Positions 1-10,015 are shown, numbered from the stretch's first letter. The stretch: 64,000 bases of DNA from Eutreptiella sp. 'Long Island Sound 2002' (GCA_964036045.1 OZ038384.1:40960844-41024843), one strand, 5' to 3'. Notes: a model not told the origin generated them from the letters alone. Translations and numbers: made by a program.

Positions 1-1362
1 CAGAAAATAAAGAAATAATGAGATTATAAACGTATGTCTCACGTAGACAGGAAAATGACGAGACACACATAAATGGATGTGATTAAAGATTCCACCCACA
101 TTGCCAGAATCATCCAAAAATCAAGAATTCGAAAGATAAGAATATGACTTCAATGAATCAGGTATAAACTGCAGGTGTGCTCGTTCTGTTTGCCCGACGC
201 ACAGTGCTCGCCATGTGTCATCGTTCCCAAGCCTGATAGCACGAAAGAACACGATAGAGGGATAGATCAGAAGATTGCAGATGATTAGAGGTGAGATTAG
301 GGAAAAAGCAGATGGCCTTCGGCCAGGGAGTGGTTGTCACGGGGGGCTAACGGTCCTGCCCCGCGGTGCAATGCGGGGCAACCGTAACAACTGCTCTTAC
401 AGCACAACCAGCCTTTTTGTTGCACTGATTAGAACATACACACTTATGCATAGCGTCATGTCCCGCTTGTGCTTCACTTTCTCCCTCACCTTGCTTCACT
501 CTCCAGCGGTAGGTAAGGTAGGTAAGCCCAGGTGGGGCCACCCCCTGGTGCAGTTCGTGATTGTGGGTGAGATTAGGAGAGAGATTGATCAAGACTGACA
601 GGTTGGAAAACTCGTGCATGCTCGTGCATTCACACACGCATTAAAGGATAGGCCACGCGAAATGCGCACGGTAAACTTTGTTTAGGTTACCCAGGGGCTC
701 CTCGGTACGTTCTTTAAGAGAACCTGAGGAGTCTCTTAACGCTTGCTTGATTGACAGGGGTGTTTTAGGACAGCGCATTATAGGTCACACTGAGAAGCGT
801 ATAATACGTGGAGTGTGGCTTGGTTCCTCAGCCGCAAACACCCCTTCATTGGCCTTTGCTTTACAGGTGGGCAGGTAGGGTGATTGCTGCAGCAGCGTGC
901 GTTTTTTTCTTCCCCTGGTAAACAAGGGCGCTGATCCCACCATCAATTAACTGCGCCTCAGCCAGGAGTGGCGAGGGCAGTTCAACTCCATCGACATCCA
1001 CACTGTGCACGCCAGGGAAACATGTTGTGACGTCCCTGTTAGGCGACAGTTGCTTAGCAGCGCTGTGTTCTCTTGTCTTCTTCACAGGAGGGTCATTAGG
1101 ACCCACGACTTTGTTCTTCAACACCACCCAGTAGAGCATGAGTGTAGGAGTCGTAATCCTGAGTGGGGGCTTGAGCCAGTTGCAGTAGCGCTCACCCACC
1201 AGGATGGTGCCACTGTAGGGTGTATAGGACCTGTAGCGCGTGTGTCACTGTCTGACCCGTTTCCTGCAATTTTAGCAGGGTTGGTGGGCTGTGGCAGTGG
1301 TTAGGTCAGCGTTTTGGCCACTTAGCAAAATGGCGTTTTCATGCCTTCATAGCTTTTGGCCA
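1..1362 (-). other. Probable 3' LTR and flank of el1, left edge unresolved
   Basis: No coding region is supported here. Read on the minus strand, this stretch follows the el1 chromodomain and a purine tract, so it is where the 3' LTR of el1 should lie. The inferred LTR would begin with TGGCCAAAAG at 1362. I found no matching TG end and no second copy near 9.2-10.2 kb, so the LTR may run out of the window or be badly decayed. The short direct repeat GTGAGATTAGG occurs near 290 and 568. The call rests on position, not on a verified LTR pair. Confidence 0.3.
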
Positions 1363-1370
1363 CCCCTCCC
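1363..1370 (-). other. Putative polypurine tract of el1
   Basis: Plus-strand CCCCTCCC reads GGGAGGGG on the element's coding strand and directly abuts a CA (TG on the minus strand). The related element el2 has the identical octamer in the identical position against its verified LTR end (15856-15863). That parallel is the main support. It would prime plus-strand DNA synthesis of the element. Confidence 0.4.
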
Positions 1371-1667
1371 TGTAGTAGACAGATAGGTAGGGAAAACAAT
1401 ACCTGGATTAGTACGCTGGGTATTCCCCCAAGCTTTTGCGCCAGCACAGAAATCGGGCGCTTAGGGGAGGGGCGACCCGGGGCGTACCCCGTGGCATCAA
1501 TAAGAAAGCCCTCCAGGTTTAGCAAGCGTGCAGACTTGGGTATAATTAGGACACCACTTCTGCGGCTTGCACTCAGGACCTTAGGAATAGCACACTCACG
1601 CAGGTAAGGGTAAGGTTCAGTCCCTAGCTTTAGTCTAGGAGGCAAGCGTCTCAGCGAGCCTCAAAAA
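1371..1667 (-). other. 3' untranslated stretch of el1
   Basis: This interval lies between the chromodomain stop and the proposed polypurine tract. I see no conserved ORF in it, and the small ORFs in several frames have no recognisable motif. Confidence 0.4.
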
Positions 1668-1956
1668 CTAACCGAGATTGTTCTGGGACAAGTAGTCAAC
1701 CAGAACTGAGTTCAGGCGCCCCGCAGGTAGGTCAAACGCAGGGAAGGGCTCCCAGGTGGCGTCTTCGACTCCAAAGCCTTCCCAGAGGGTGAGGAAGCGC
1801 CAACCCTGGCGGTAGCGGTGGCGTAGGACAGAGTTCACCAGGTAGAAGCCCTCATTAGCCATCTCCTCGGCGTTCATGTTGGGGGGTTCTGCTTCAACTT
1901 TAATAGGGCTGGCAGCCCCTTGTAGGTCCAGGGCGCCGATCTCCTCGTCATTAAGC
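1668..1956 (-). pseudogene. el1 chromodomain (integrase C-terminal tail)
   Basis: The frame continues from the integrase C-terminal ORF after one in-frame TGA at 1959. An acidic linker (NDEEIGALDLQG) leads to a chromodomain at 1877-1668 with the hallmark aromatic and acidic pattern: YLVNSVLRHRYRQGW, then LTLWEGFG, then ATWEP. The WEG and TWEP motifs are the classical chromodomain core that binds methylated histone tails. el2 carries the equivalent (LTNWEGYG, STWEP). The single stop may be a recent lesion. Its terminal position matches chromoviruses. Confidence 0.85.
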
Positions 1957-1958
1957 TC

Positions 1959-2423
1959 TCATTCTTCCCCACAGAGGTCTTCAGGATCATAGTAGCGCTT
2001 CAGATGTTGAGCAGCCCACACCAGGGTCCCCCCTAGACAGGGAGAACACCGCACGGTGATACGATGTCCATCCACTGATAAAATCTTGTAGGGCCCGAAG
2101 TATTGGTCATCGCTGGTGGAGCGTGGCCAGGCAGGTAGTCGACTGTGGTGCATCATCACCCAGTCCCCCTCTTGGTAGGTGGCCGGTACTCGCTGCTTGT
2201 TTTTCTTGTTCCACTGACGCTCTCTCTGGAGCATAGCCTTGGCCTTGTCCACCTTCGCCTGTTGCTCTTGGACCCATTCACCCACAGAAGAAGGGGTGTC
2301 TTCTGGATAGGGGGCATGTAGGAACAACCCCGGGCACCCTAGGAATAGCTCATGGGGCGAGTAGCCAGTAGCTGAACTCTCTTGGGAGTTCATCATCAAG
2401 GATATGACGGGGAGTAGTCTCAC
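1959..2423 (-). pseudogene. el1 integrase C-terminal (GPY-like) domain
   Basis: A 154-aa ORF that begins with the end of the integrase core (TGYSPHELFLG) and a charged helix rich in Q, K and R (WVQEQQAKVDKAKAMLQRER). A beta-rich module follows with GDWVMM and YFGPYKIL, the GPY/F motif of Ty3/gypsy integrases. It ends with ALQHLKRYYDPE-like residues before the in-frame TGA. It would bind DNA non-specifically next to the LTR ends. It is separated from the upstream core by frame changes. Confidence 0.75.
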
Positions 2424-2465
2424 CCTGTCTCTGGTGCGTTCAGTTTTGCATCATATCCTTATATT

Positions 2466-2657
2466 TTACCTGAGAGCACGGATCTGTCGCTCACATAGGG
2501 GGTTGCTCGTGTGCGAGTAGTGGATCCCCGTAGACCCCTGGACATTGAGGGATCTCAGGACCCTCTTTTTTTTTTTTTTTTTAAACACAAGGCCAAAGTC
2601 CAAGTGTCCACGTCCAAACTCAGGAAGGGTGAGCCCATCATACAGAAGTGACCCCAT
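2466..2657 (-). pseudogene. el1 integrase fragment with third catalytic Glu and poly-Lys insert
   Basis: This frame holds GIHYSHTSNPLCERQIRALR, matching the block around the third acidic residue of the DDE integrase (el2 has PYRPQSNGLCER). The E of CER is the catalytic residue. A homopolymer of T's on the plus strand (about 2565-2582) reads as a run of lysines on this strand and has no counterpart in el2, so it is probably a slippage or insertion lesion. The core upstream is in the ORF ending at 2638. Confidence 0.65.
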
Positions 2658-4635
2658 CCCATTGGGTCAGGGTCAGGCATGTGGGACGCGGACAGGGAAG
2701 AGGAAGGACCCTCTTGTACCAGCTGGTATCTGAGCGTACTCGTACGTCCTCATCGTATTTGATCTCCTTGGGCGCCCCATAGACACAAAACCACTCCTCC
2801 AGGAGTATCTTGATAGTCTTCTCCCGGGTAATGTGTTTGGTACATGGGAACACCCTGGTAAACCCCGTCAACCCACAGGTTACCACGAGGGCGAAGTCAT
2901 AGCCCCCGTAGTTCGGCATCTCCGTGTACTCCATGTATAGAACACTGTTAGCACACTGAGGGATGGGCAGGGTCGAGTAGAGACCTCTGTCCCTGATATC
3001 CCCTGGTTTGCAGGACCTGCACGGGCATTTGTCCATGATAGGCTGGAGGGTTTTCCGCAGTTCGTCGTCAGTCCACGTAGTGTGGAACCACTGCTTGAAT
3101 AGCCTCAGGGTACCGTCAGCACCCACATGACTGCTGGACTCATGGGTCCACTTCAGCAGCGCTGGGACTCTGTCACTAGGTACCACAATGCCGTCCTCAT
3201 GCCAGACGTAGCTCTTGTCCCTCTTCCACTGATCTTGGTTGACCAGGAGGGGTTCAAGGGGTTTCTCCAGCCGCTTGTAGATATCCCCAAAATCCTTCAG
3301 GTACTCCGATTGTTGGAGTCCATCCAGGGGGCGTATCATAGTCATAATGAGTTCCAAGTCGGCGTCCATACGGCTGAACGCCTCCTTAGCCAGCGCTCCA
3401 GACCGGGCACTAATCAGGGCGTCGAAGTTGTTGCGGCTGATGTAGTCTGCACACTCGTTCTTCACTCCCTGGAAATGGTGTACCGTCAGCCGTAGTTGAC
3501 TGAGGTAGGTCCACCAACACCGTAGCTTGGCCTTCTCAGGTGGGGAGCCCTTCTGGAAAGTGCAGACCGGCTCTTGGTCGCACAGCCAGACCACAGGGTT
3601 ACTCCCCAACAGTCGTGATTGTGAGGATAGCACTAGCATACCCGCGAACAATTCCTGCTCATAGGTGGAGTAGTTCCCCCTGGCCTGGTTCCATGTCCAG
3701 TTCCAGTGGCCCAGAGGTACTAGGACCCACTTGTCGTCAGGGTAGCTGTGTCTGAGGGTTCCATCTCGGTTGAGACCTTCCGTCCCCCATTGGGAAATGG
3801 CCGAGTCTAACTCCTCCTTCTCTAGTGCTTGCCATTGGAGCAAGGTTCCACCACCGCCCACATTGCTGGCGTCGGTCACCAGGATAACCTCCCTTTGTGC
3901 CCTAGGCACGCCCAAGCACTTAGCGTTGGCCATCTTGTCTTTGAGCTCGTCAAACGCTTGTTGCTCTTGTTGGCCCCAGCCCCAAGTAGTACTCTTCTTG
4001 ATCAAGTCCGTCAAAATGGCGCTGGTGTAGGTGAAGTTTTTGATATGGCGGCGATAGAAGTTGCATGCCCCAATGAAACTGCGTACATCATGAAGTCCTC
4101 TCTTGGGGTCTTCGTGTCGTACCTTAGCGTCCATCAGGGGTTTTGCCTTAGAGGCCGCTGGGGTCCACCACCCATAGCCAATGTCAAACCCCTGGTACTG
4201 CATGGTCTCCTGCATGAACTCACACTTCCCCAGCTTGAGTCGTGTGTGGTTCTCCTGGCAGACCGCAAAGAACTCACCGAAGAGGATTAGGTGGTCCTCC
4301 TGGCTGCTGGTCCCGAGGCATACATCGTCGATGTGTGCTTTCATCTGGGCCCCACGGGATATACGTTCCTGCACCTTAGGTCTCCTTCGTAGAATGGACA
4401 AGATCTTGTTCATCAGCTCTTGGAATAGAGCAGGTGCGTTGGCCACACCAAATGGCATGACCTTCCACTTGAACACCCTCCCCTGAGGGGTGATGAAGGC
4501 TAGTAGCTCCTGAGCGTTGGGCGTCAGGTCCACTTGCCAGAATCCGCTCCTCTTGTCCATCTTGGTCTTGTAGCCACAGGAGGCTATCTTCTCAAGGGTA
4601 GACTCCATATTAGGAATGGACCCTGAGTGGTTCAA
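2638..4635 (-). pseudogene. el1 reverse transcriptase, RNase H and integrase N-terminus/core
   Basis: A 665-aa open frame. RT palm: FWQVDL (first Asp near residue 36), KVMPFGVANAPALFQ, and the catalytic box AHIDDVCLG near residues 100-108, with His where most Ty3 RTs have Tyr or Phe. RT connection: GACNFYRRHI. RNase H: VTDASNVGGGGTLLQW, NYSTYEQELFAGM, WLCDQEPV and NECADYISR supply the acidic residues. Integrase zinc finger: HESSSH then CPCRSC. Integrase core: YMEYTEMP has Glu where the first catalytic Asp is expected, then EIKYDEDVR. The start is arbitrary; the frame really joins the RT N-terminal ORF upstream through a frameshift near 4640. Confidence 0.85.
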
Positions 4636-4646
4636 TGTTTTCTTGT

Positions 4647-5507
4647 TCAGCTCTCTCCGTAGTCCACTACCAGCCGTTTGGCTGTAGACCCAGGTTTAGC
4701 CACCAGGAAACAGGCGCTGGAGTGTTGGGGGTAGTCCCCGTCCTTGTACTCCAGGACTAGGCCAGCGTCAATACATTCTTGTATCTGTCGCTCAATCTTG
4801 TCGGCCTGCTTTTTAGGAGCTGGATAGGGTCTCCTCCGGATCTTGTGACCCACGAACTCGGGTTTCAGCTTGAGGTCCATCTGTACCAGCTTGTCACATG
4901 AAGCTGGAGGGGGTAATTCTCCGAACACCTCCACATAGGTCCTTATAAGCTTCTGCATCCGCGGGTCCAATAGCTTGATCTGGTCCCCCATGTCCTCGTC
5001 AGAGTGTAAGTTGCTTGCCCCCTGAGTAATAGACGTCGGGAGGTGATCCTCCACCGACTCTTCACCCTTGGTAGTATCCTTCAACCCTTGGTAGGCATAT
5101 AGTAGGTCTCGTTCAACCATCTCCGATGGACGATGGCAACATGGGCACGCTCGAGGGGGTTCACATACACATTCCTCTGAGAGGTCGTCCTCCTCTGCGG
5201 TCCTCACATGGGCGCCGCACACGGTCTTCATGAGCTTGAGATCTACCTCCCTTTGCCAGGTGGTGATCTTCTGCTCGAGGTCCTCTTTCAATTGGGATAG
5301 ATATCCCATACGTCCTTGCTTCAGTCGCCATGAGCTGCGGGTAGGCTTAGCGTAGCATACTTTTTTCGCCACCAACTTCCTCTTGGAGTCCACATACTCC
5401 CTTAGCCTGGATCGAGGGTCCAGCTCTTCGTCCACGGGGTTTTCGACCCTCATGGAGAGTAGGGGTTTCAGTGGGGCAACGTACTCTGCGTTCTCCACTT
5501 CCTCCAC
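4647..5507 (-). pseudogene. el1 linker and N-terminal part of RT
   Basis: A 286-aa frame. The first half is a charged linker with a cysteine cluster (CVCEPPRACPCC) of unknown role. The second half is the start of Ty3 RT: PPPASCDKLVQMDLKLKP, then RRRPYPAPKKQADKIE, then ACFLVAKPGSTAKRLVVDYG. The conserved (L/V)VVDYGELN block is cut by a frameshift immediately after DYG, and RT continues in the next ORF. el2 has the same blocks (ELMDEHKNTTVRSKPFPA; CFLVDIPGSNAKRLVVHYG). Confidence 0.8.
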
Positions 5508-5585
5508 ACAGGTCTGTACGAAGAAGGCGTCGGCTCAGTTTCGTCATCTGAGTTGATAGAGCTAGGTAGCTCGGATAGTCCACAC

Positions 5586-6212
5586 TCAGAGACTCCATTC
5601 AGAACAGGTACATGGCAAGGAGAGCTTGGGGGCGTTGGTGTTCGTCACGACGTATTCATCTCCTCCGGGTGTAGTCTCAATAGTATCTTGGGGTCGTAGT
5701 CGATCCTTCAAGTCACCCAAGGTGAGTCCATCACTTTCTCGTTGTAAAGCCTGGACCAGAGTCGGGTCCAGATCCTCCCAGGGGATGGAGGTAAGACCTC
5801 CGTCCACCACGCTGAGCATACTCCCCCATCCGGGTTTCCCAAAAGGCGTCTTACGCCCCAGAGGCACGTAGATGGCCTCATCAGGTAAACGAACAGAGCT
5901 GATAGTCAGCCTGTCAAGGAGGTTTCGCCAGTACTCGTTGCCCCCATGGGCTCCCTAATCGGGGGAACACAGGACCATACGGGAACGTTCCAAGGCCACC
6001 TTGGTCAGGACCTTCCGGAGTTCACTGAACCTGGGGTTCCCGTAGGCCATCCTGAAAGAGGGCCAGTAAAATTTGTAGCTGCAGTTCTTCCCCTTGCTGC
6101 AGTAAAGGTCCACTACATGCTGCTTGTCGCTGGCGAACAACTGCACCCTCAGGTCTTCTCTAGAGTAACCCAACTCCTTCAGACCTTGGTGTAGGACTTC
6201 CCCCAATAGTTG
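5586..6212 (-). pseudogene. el1 methyltransferase-like domain between protease and RT
   Basis: From about 6212 the frame reads QLLGEVLHQGL, then VVDLYCSKGKN, then MAYGNPRFSELRKVLTKVA and MVLCSPD. A TAG at about 5937 sits where Trp is expected, and the frame continues into EYWRNLLDRL, IYVPLG and GWGSML. The order D-L-Y/F-(A/C)-x-x-x-N, then NP-x-FS, then a helix and a hydrophobic strand ending PDW is the pattern of phage-type N6-adenine methyltransferases, known also at the C-terminus of DIRS elements. The active-site NPPY/F is reduced to NPRF, so catalysis is doubtful. el2 carries the same domain in the same place. Identification is from motif pattern only. Confidence 0.45.
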
Positions 6213-6219
6213 ATAGTCC

Positions 6220-9183
6220 TCAGTTTTTGGAGGCCGCCATCATGTTCGAGGGCTCCTCCTTTGATATCCTCAGGTAGCTCGAGGTATGTTCGGACTGCTC
6301 CAGTGGCACAAACTCTGTGCCACTGCCGTGGTCCACGTAGAGGAGGTAGGGCGCTTGCAGCGTCAAGGATTGTATCTGGGAGTGCTGCACGAAGAAGTCA
6401 GTCCTCAATACAAAGTCGAAGGCCTCAGTGTCCATCATATAGAACCGATGGGCGATAGTTCGGGAGCCCATAGGTACCTCCACTTCGCAGTCCCCGCAGC
6501 TGTGCACCACATGTCCATCCCCCATTCGTATAGCCGCGGTCGTCATGCTATTCTTCAGGCTCCCACAAGGTAAAATTTTCTTGGCCACTATAGATATGAT
6601 GGCGCCAGTATCGAATACCCCCAGGTATTCACGTCCCCCTAGTCGGATAGGTACCCAAAACACCAGGTCCATGGCCCCACCAGAGCGTCCCCGCCAGAAC
6701 TCCGCGGGACAGGTCACCTCGAACCCCTTGTTCCGCAGTTTGCGGGCGATCTTCATGAAACGGCTCCTCTTCTTAGCGTTGCCGTCATCACCACCTTCAT
6801 GCTCACGCTTGGCTCCTAGTTCTCGCTCGGCCTGCGTCTGTGAGCGTGTGGTGGGACCAGACTGCCCTCCAGAGGGCTCGGAGTTCCCCCCTGGATTAGG
6901 GTTGGGGTTGCCTCCCTTCTTGTCTGTGTTCTTGTTGTCTTTGCCTGGCTGGCGGTTAGCGCCTTTCCCTCGTCCACCTTGACTTTTATCTTGCCTTTGT
7001 CCACGTCCTTTCGACTTGCCCTTGCCGGAGTCGTAGCCTTTGCCTTTGCCTCCACCTGTGCCAGAGCCTTTGCCAGGATCCTCACCCTTCAGCTTCGCCG
7101 ACAGGCGCTGCTTGTGGTAGCACTCATCCTCGTAGTGCTTCCTCTTCCAACAGAAGACACAGGTGATAGTACACCTGTAGTGATCCGGCAGCTTCGCCTT
7201 GGCGCCGGCGTTTTTCTCCTGCTGCTTCCCTTGAACTACAAAGCAGTCTCGCTTCTCGCAGTCAGGGGCGTGCTGCAGGTGGCCCTGCTCGTCTCTGGCA
7301 TCACACCCGAAGAGCTCTTTGACGTTTTCCATGATATGGCGGTGTTTGGGGGTAGTCCCCTGCCCAGGTCTGGATCCTTGGGACTCTTTGCCATGGCTTC
7401 CAGAGCCTCCACCTCCAGGACGGTAGTTGTTCAGGTGCTGGTGCCTTTCTTTCTCCAGCGCCAGCTCCAGGAGTAGTACACATAGATCCTCGTAGTGGAG
7501 GGCTCTACCCTTGCGCTCTGCCGTTGAACGGTACTCGTCCCACAGCTCTCGAGGGAGCTTAGCCACCAACCAGAAAAGCAGGTCGTCGCTGCTGTAGGAA
7601 CCGGGCGTCAATCGTCCAGCCCAGTGATCCAGGTCAGCCAATAGCTCAGAGACCCTGCCAGGTTCCGGGTTGTTGGGCAGCATGGGCAGGTGCTGGATCT
7701 CAGCCCTGATGGAGAGGTTGGTTTCATAGGTCGGGTACTGCCTCTCCAAGGCAACCAACACATCGGCAAAGGTGGCGGACTTGGTCACGATCTGTTTGAC
7801 CTGCTTCTCCAGGTACTTGGTCTTGCAACACTGCAGGAGCAGATCGCACTTGACCCTGCCACTAGCGTGGGTTTGGCTGGTCAATCGGAGAAACCGGCCA
7901 AAATTCTCAGCGAACTCGCTGAGGTCCTTGCCTGTGGGCTCAGGCAGGTTCACCACGACCTTTGAGGTTGCAATAGCCTTAGCCTCCTGAGACCTGCGTC
8001 CCCCAGGGCGTCGGGTCTTCTTTTTCTTCTTCTTCTTCTTCCCACTTGGGTTTTCGGGGTCCTCCGGGTCGTCGTCCTCCGAGGGCAAAGCAGAAGTCAT
8101 CGACGGCGGTTCATCATCGGAGGGATCTCCGCCTAGGTCACTGGAGCCGTAGAGCTCTACATCCACCATTGCCCTCAGGGCTCTCAGCCCCAGCCGGTCC
8201 AGCTCGGCTCTCGTAGAATTCCCCACAGTACTGTAGGGTGGCTGGGCTGTCCTCGGCACGAAAGGGCTTCTAGGTATCACAGCAGGGGTTGGCATCGGTC
8301 GACTTCTCAGGCTCCCCAGGGTGTTTGTCAGCCCTGCCACCAGGTGGTTGGCCTGTACTCGATGAGTTGACATTCCCACCGTGGTAGGTGACGCTTGGGG
8401 CGGTATCAGGGGCTCCAGTTTATCTCCAATCTCTTGAGTGAGATCGCCAACAATTTTAGAGGTGGCTCCTCGGAGCACCTCGTTGATCTCCGACCGCGTC
8501 AGGGACCTGGTGGAGGATCTCCCCGATCCTCTACTCCTGCTCCCGCATGACTCAGGTCCTCTCCTCAACCCACTCAGGGTTGCATACCATGAAACATCCA
8601 CATAGGCTCCCGTAGCGGGAAGAGGATGGTGATAGTAAGCCGCATACCATCGCGGCGCAGAACTGGAGGTCACCGGCTCACTGGTAGTAGTGGCCTCAGG
8701 AAACGCAGTGGTAGGTGGGTTCACACCATAAGCAGGGTAGGTAGGCCTACCAGTAAAGCCTGTGCCCTCAGCCATAGGCGGGTTGGTTATGGGTGTGGAT
8801 GTTGCAGCGGCTGGGTCTGGAGTTGGGAGTGTGGTGGTTTTAGGAGAGGGTGATGCGTGGAGGCCAGAAGCGCTTGGTGCGCCCTCGAAAGTATGATCAT
8901 TCGTCGGGTCGTGCCCTTGGTCTGCTCCTTCGTCTGCTATGCTTTCTCCAGCATTCTTCTCTCTCTCTCTCTTTCTCTTCACAAGATGAGTGTCCAGGTC
9001 CTCGACTGAGAGGGCCCGGAAGGCCGACTGAAGTTCTTCCATCCAGTCCTCCGCCACGTCCAGTGGCCCATGTAAGGGCTCCGAAGGTACAGCGCTAGGT
9101 CCAGGTCCAGGTTCACCAGGTGCTGGCATTGCTGGTGCCTCAGGCGCCGTCTTCACGTCGGTGTCCTCTTTATTGGTGTCCAT
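6220..9183 (-). CDS. el1 Gag-protease polyprotein, intact 987-aa ORF
   Basis: The longest intact ORF in the window. Residues 1-380 are low-complexity (Pro, Ser, Thr), ending in a run of lysines. About 400-600 is a Gag/retrotrans_gag-like helical region (DLSEFAENFGRFLRL, LLFWLVAKLPRELWDEY). A CX2CX4HX4C knuckle, CVFCWKRKHYEDEC, lies near residue 673 and is followed by a Gly/Lys-rich nucleic-acid-binding tail. Protease is near 845-945 with LGVFDTGAIISIVA (catalytic Asp about 857) and FDFVLRTDFF as the second flap/ILG-like block. Gag and protease share one frame; pol would need a frameshift at the TGA (6220). ATG at 9183 is the first Met in frame. Confidence 0.85.
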   Translation of the reverse strand: MDTNKEDTDVKTAPEAPAMPAPGEPGPGPSAVPSEPLHGPLDVAEDWMEELQSAFRALSVEDLDTHLVKRKREREKNAGESIADEGADQGHDPTNDHTFEGAPSASGLHASPSPKTTTLPTPDPAAATSTPITNPPMAEGTGFTGRPTYPAYGVNPPTTAFPEATTTSEPVTSSSAPRWYAAYYHHPLPATGAYVDVSWYATLSGLRRGPESCGSRSRGSGRSSTRSLTRSEINEVLRGATSKIVGDLTQEIGDKLEPLIPPQASPTTVGMSTHRVQANHLVAGLTNTLGSLRSRPMPTPAVIPRSPFVPRTAQPPYSTVGNSTRAELDRLGLRALRAMVDVELYGSSDLGGDPSDDEPPSMTSALPSEDDDPEDPENPSGKKKKKKKKTRRPGGRRSQEAKAIATSKVVVNLPEPTGKDLSEFAENFGRFLRLTSQTHASGRVKCDLLLQCCKTKYLEKQVKQIVTKSATFADVLVALERQYPTYETNLSIRAEIQHLPMLPNNPEPGRVSELLADLDHWAGRLTPGSYSSDDLLFWLVAKLPRELWDEYRSTAERKGRALHYEDLCVLLLELALEKERHQHLNNYRPGGGGSGSHGKESQGSRPGQGTTPKHRHIMENVKELFGCDARDEQGHLQHAPDCEKRDCFVVQGKQQEKNAGAKAKLPDHYRCTITCVFCWKRKHYEDECYHKQRLSAKLKGEDPGKGSGTGGGKGKGYDSGKGKSKGRGQRQDKSQGGRGKGANRQPGKDNKNTDKKGGNPNPNPGGNSEPSGGQSGPTTRSQTQAERELGAKREHEGGDDGNAKKRSRFMKIARKLRNKGFEVTCPAEFWRGRSGGAMDLVFWVPIRLGGREYLGVFDTGAIISIVAKKILPCGSLKNSMTTAAIRMGDGHVVHSCGDCEVEVPMGSRTIAHRFYMMDTEAFDFVLRTDFFVQHSQIQSLTLQAPYLLYVDHGSGTEFVPLEQSEHTSSYLRISKEEPSNMMAASKN

Positions 9184-9700
9184 ATTCGTGCGCCCTTCTT
9201 GCTTATATATGACAGATCTCGGGGCACTGGATGTACGGCACGGGGTTGCTGCCGGTACGCAGAGACAGTCTGCCTCTTGCTACCAGAAGGTCTTATAGTG
9301 ATTTCAACATTGTGTGTTTGTTGTGCCTCTCCTGCTGCTTGCTGCTGGTGTAGGGTTTCCCGCTCTTTGTTTTTGACGAGGAAAATGTTTTATTTGCTGA
9401 AATACAACCAACCCAGGATAACCCAAGCCAGAGATAAGCAAGTAGAAGAAAATCAGGATCAAAGCATGAAGGGCTGCAGTCACAAAGAGTTAGATAAAGA
9501 AAACTATCAACAATAGACCACAGCAATTAGCATACATTGCAACTCAGGATGAAATATTTTACATGTTTAAGAAAAGCTGATTGGAAAACTGCCCCAAGGG
9601 CTCACTCTCATCCACAGTGCCATCTTGAGATGTGCACTCTTTGCTTTTTGGTCCCATAGGTGCTGAGGTGGCATGGCATGTTCCGATGAGGTCACTGCCA
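9184..9700. other. Spacer upstream of el1 gag
   Basis: This is the 5' leader side of el1 on the minus strand. The 5' LTR that should be here was not recognised. Minus-strand TGGTAGCAAGAGGC (9269-9284) vaguely resembles an initiator-Met PBS, but no TG..CA LTR end lies against it. No ORF with motifs is present. Confidence 0.4.
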
Positions 9701-9815
9701 TGTCACATGGGATATTCCTACTTAGCTAGATTGACTGAGAATTGAACCAAGGACCTCTCAAAAAGAGGTGCACCAGCCCCCTAGGGTGCATACCACTAGG
9801 ATAGCTAAGAACTCA
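9700..9815 (-). repeat. Possible tRNA-derived SINE head
   Basis: On the minus strand, an A-box-like TAGCTATCCTAGTGG (about 9792-9806) precedes an anticodon-arm-like hairpin (ACCTC, 7-nt loop TTTTTGA, GAGGT, about 9754-9770) and a B-box-like GGTTCAATTCT (about 9738-9748). The spacing is tRNA-like but the cloverleaf is imperfect, so this is not a functional tRNA. It could be the 5' part of a Pol III SINE whose body runs down to about 9550. No second full copy was seen in the window. Confidence 0.3.
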
Positions 9816-10015
9816 TGGGAAAACATAGATGAATTCATAGGCTCTGCCTTCAGTATATCAGTGCCTCAGCAACCCAGGAAAAGATGTTTTAGTGCCTATA
9901 GCTTGGGGATAAAGGGGTCCACACCACATCCTAATTTAGTGTTTGGTTCCATAGGTCAAAATGTGTTATCACCACTTTTGGTTTGGCCAATACTAAGAGG
10001 GAAATGCCTGTGTGC
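9816..10015. other. Spacer, nothing recognised
   Basis: AT-rich sequence between the SINE-like piece and the left end of the GC-rich C1 block. No ORF with motifs. Confidence 0.5.

Larger units (their letters stand above)
1363..9284 (-). mobile_element. el1: Ty3/gypsy chromovirus-like retrotransposon, decayed
   Basis: Minus-strand element with the order Gag, CCHC knuckle, aspartic protease, methyltransferase-like domain, RT, RNase H, integrase, GPY-like domain and chromodomain. The Gag-protease ORF is open for 987 codons, but pol is broken at about 6220 (stop/frame change), 5937 (TAG), 5590, 4640, about 2640 and 1959 (TGA). A chromodomain after integrase is the hallmark of chromoviruses, which use it to target chromatin. 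The 5' LTR was not found. A weak iMet-PBS-like string at 9269-9284 (minus strand TGGTAGCAAGAGGC) is only suggestive. el1 is a relative of el2 with clearly diverged proteins. Confidence 0.8.

Noticed and set aside
9269-9284. Primer-binding-site-like string for el1
   Set aside because: It differs from the iMet complement at several positions and no LTR end adjoins it.
9960-9990. TTTTGGTTTGGCCA near 9.98 kb as a 5' LTR end of el1
   Set aside because: Only a few bases match the proposed 3' LTR end at 1362; upstream sequence does not align.
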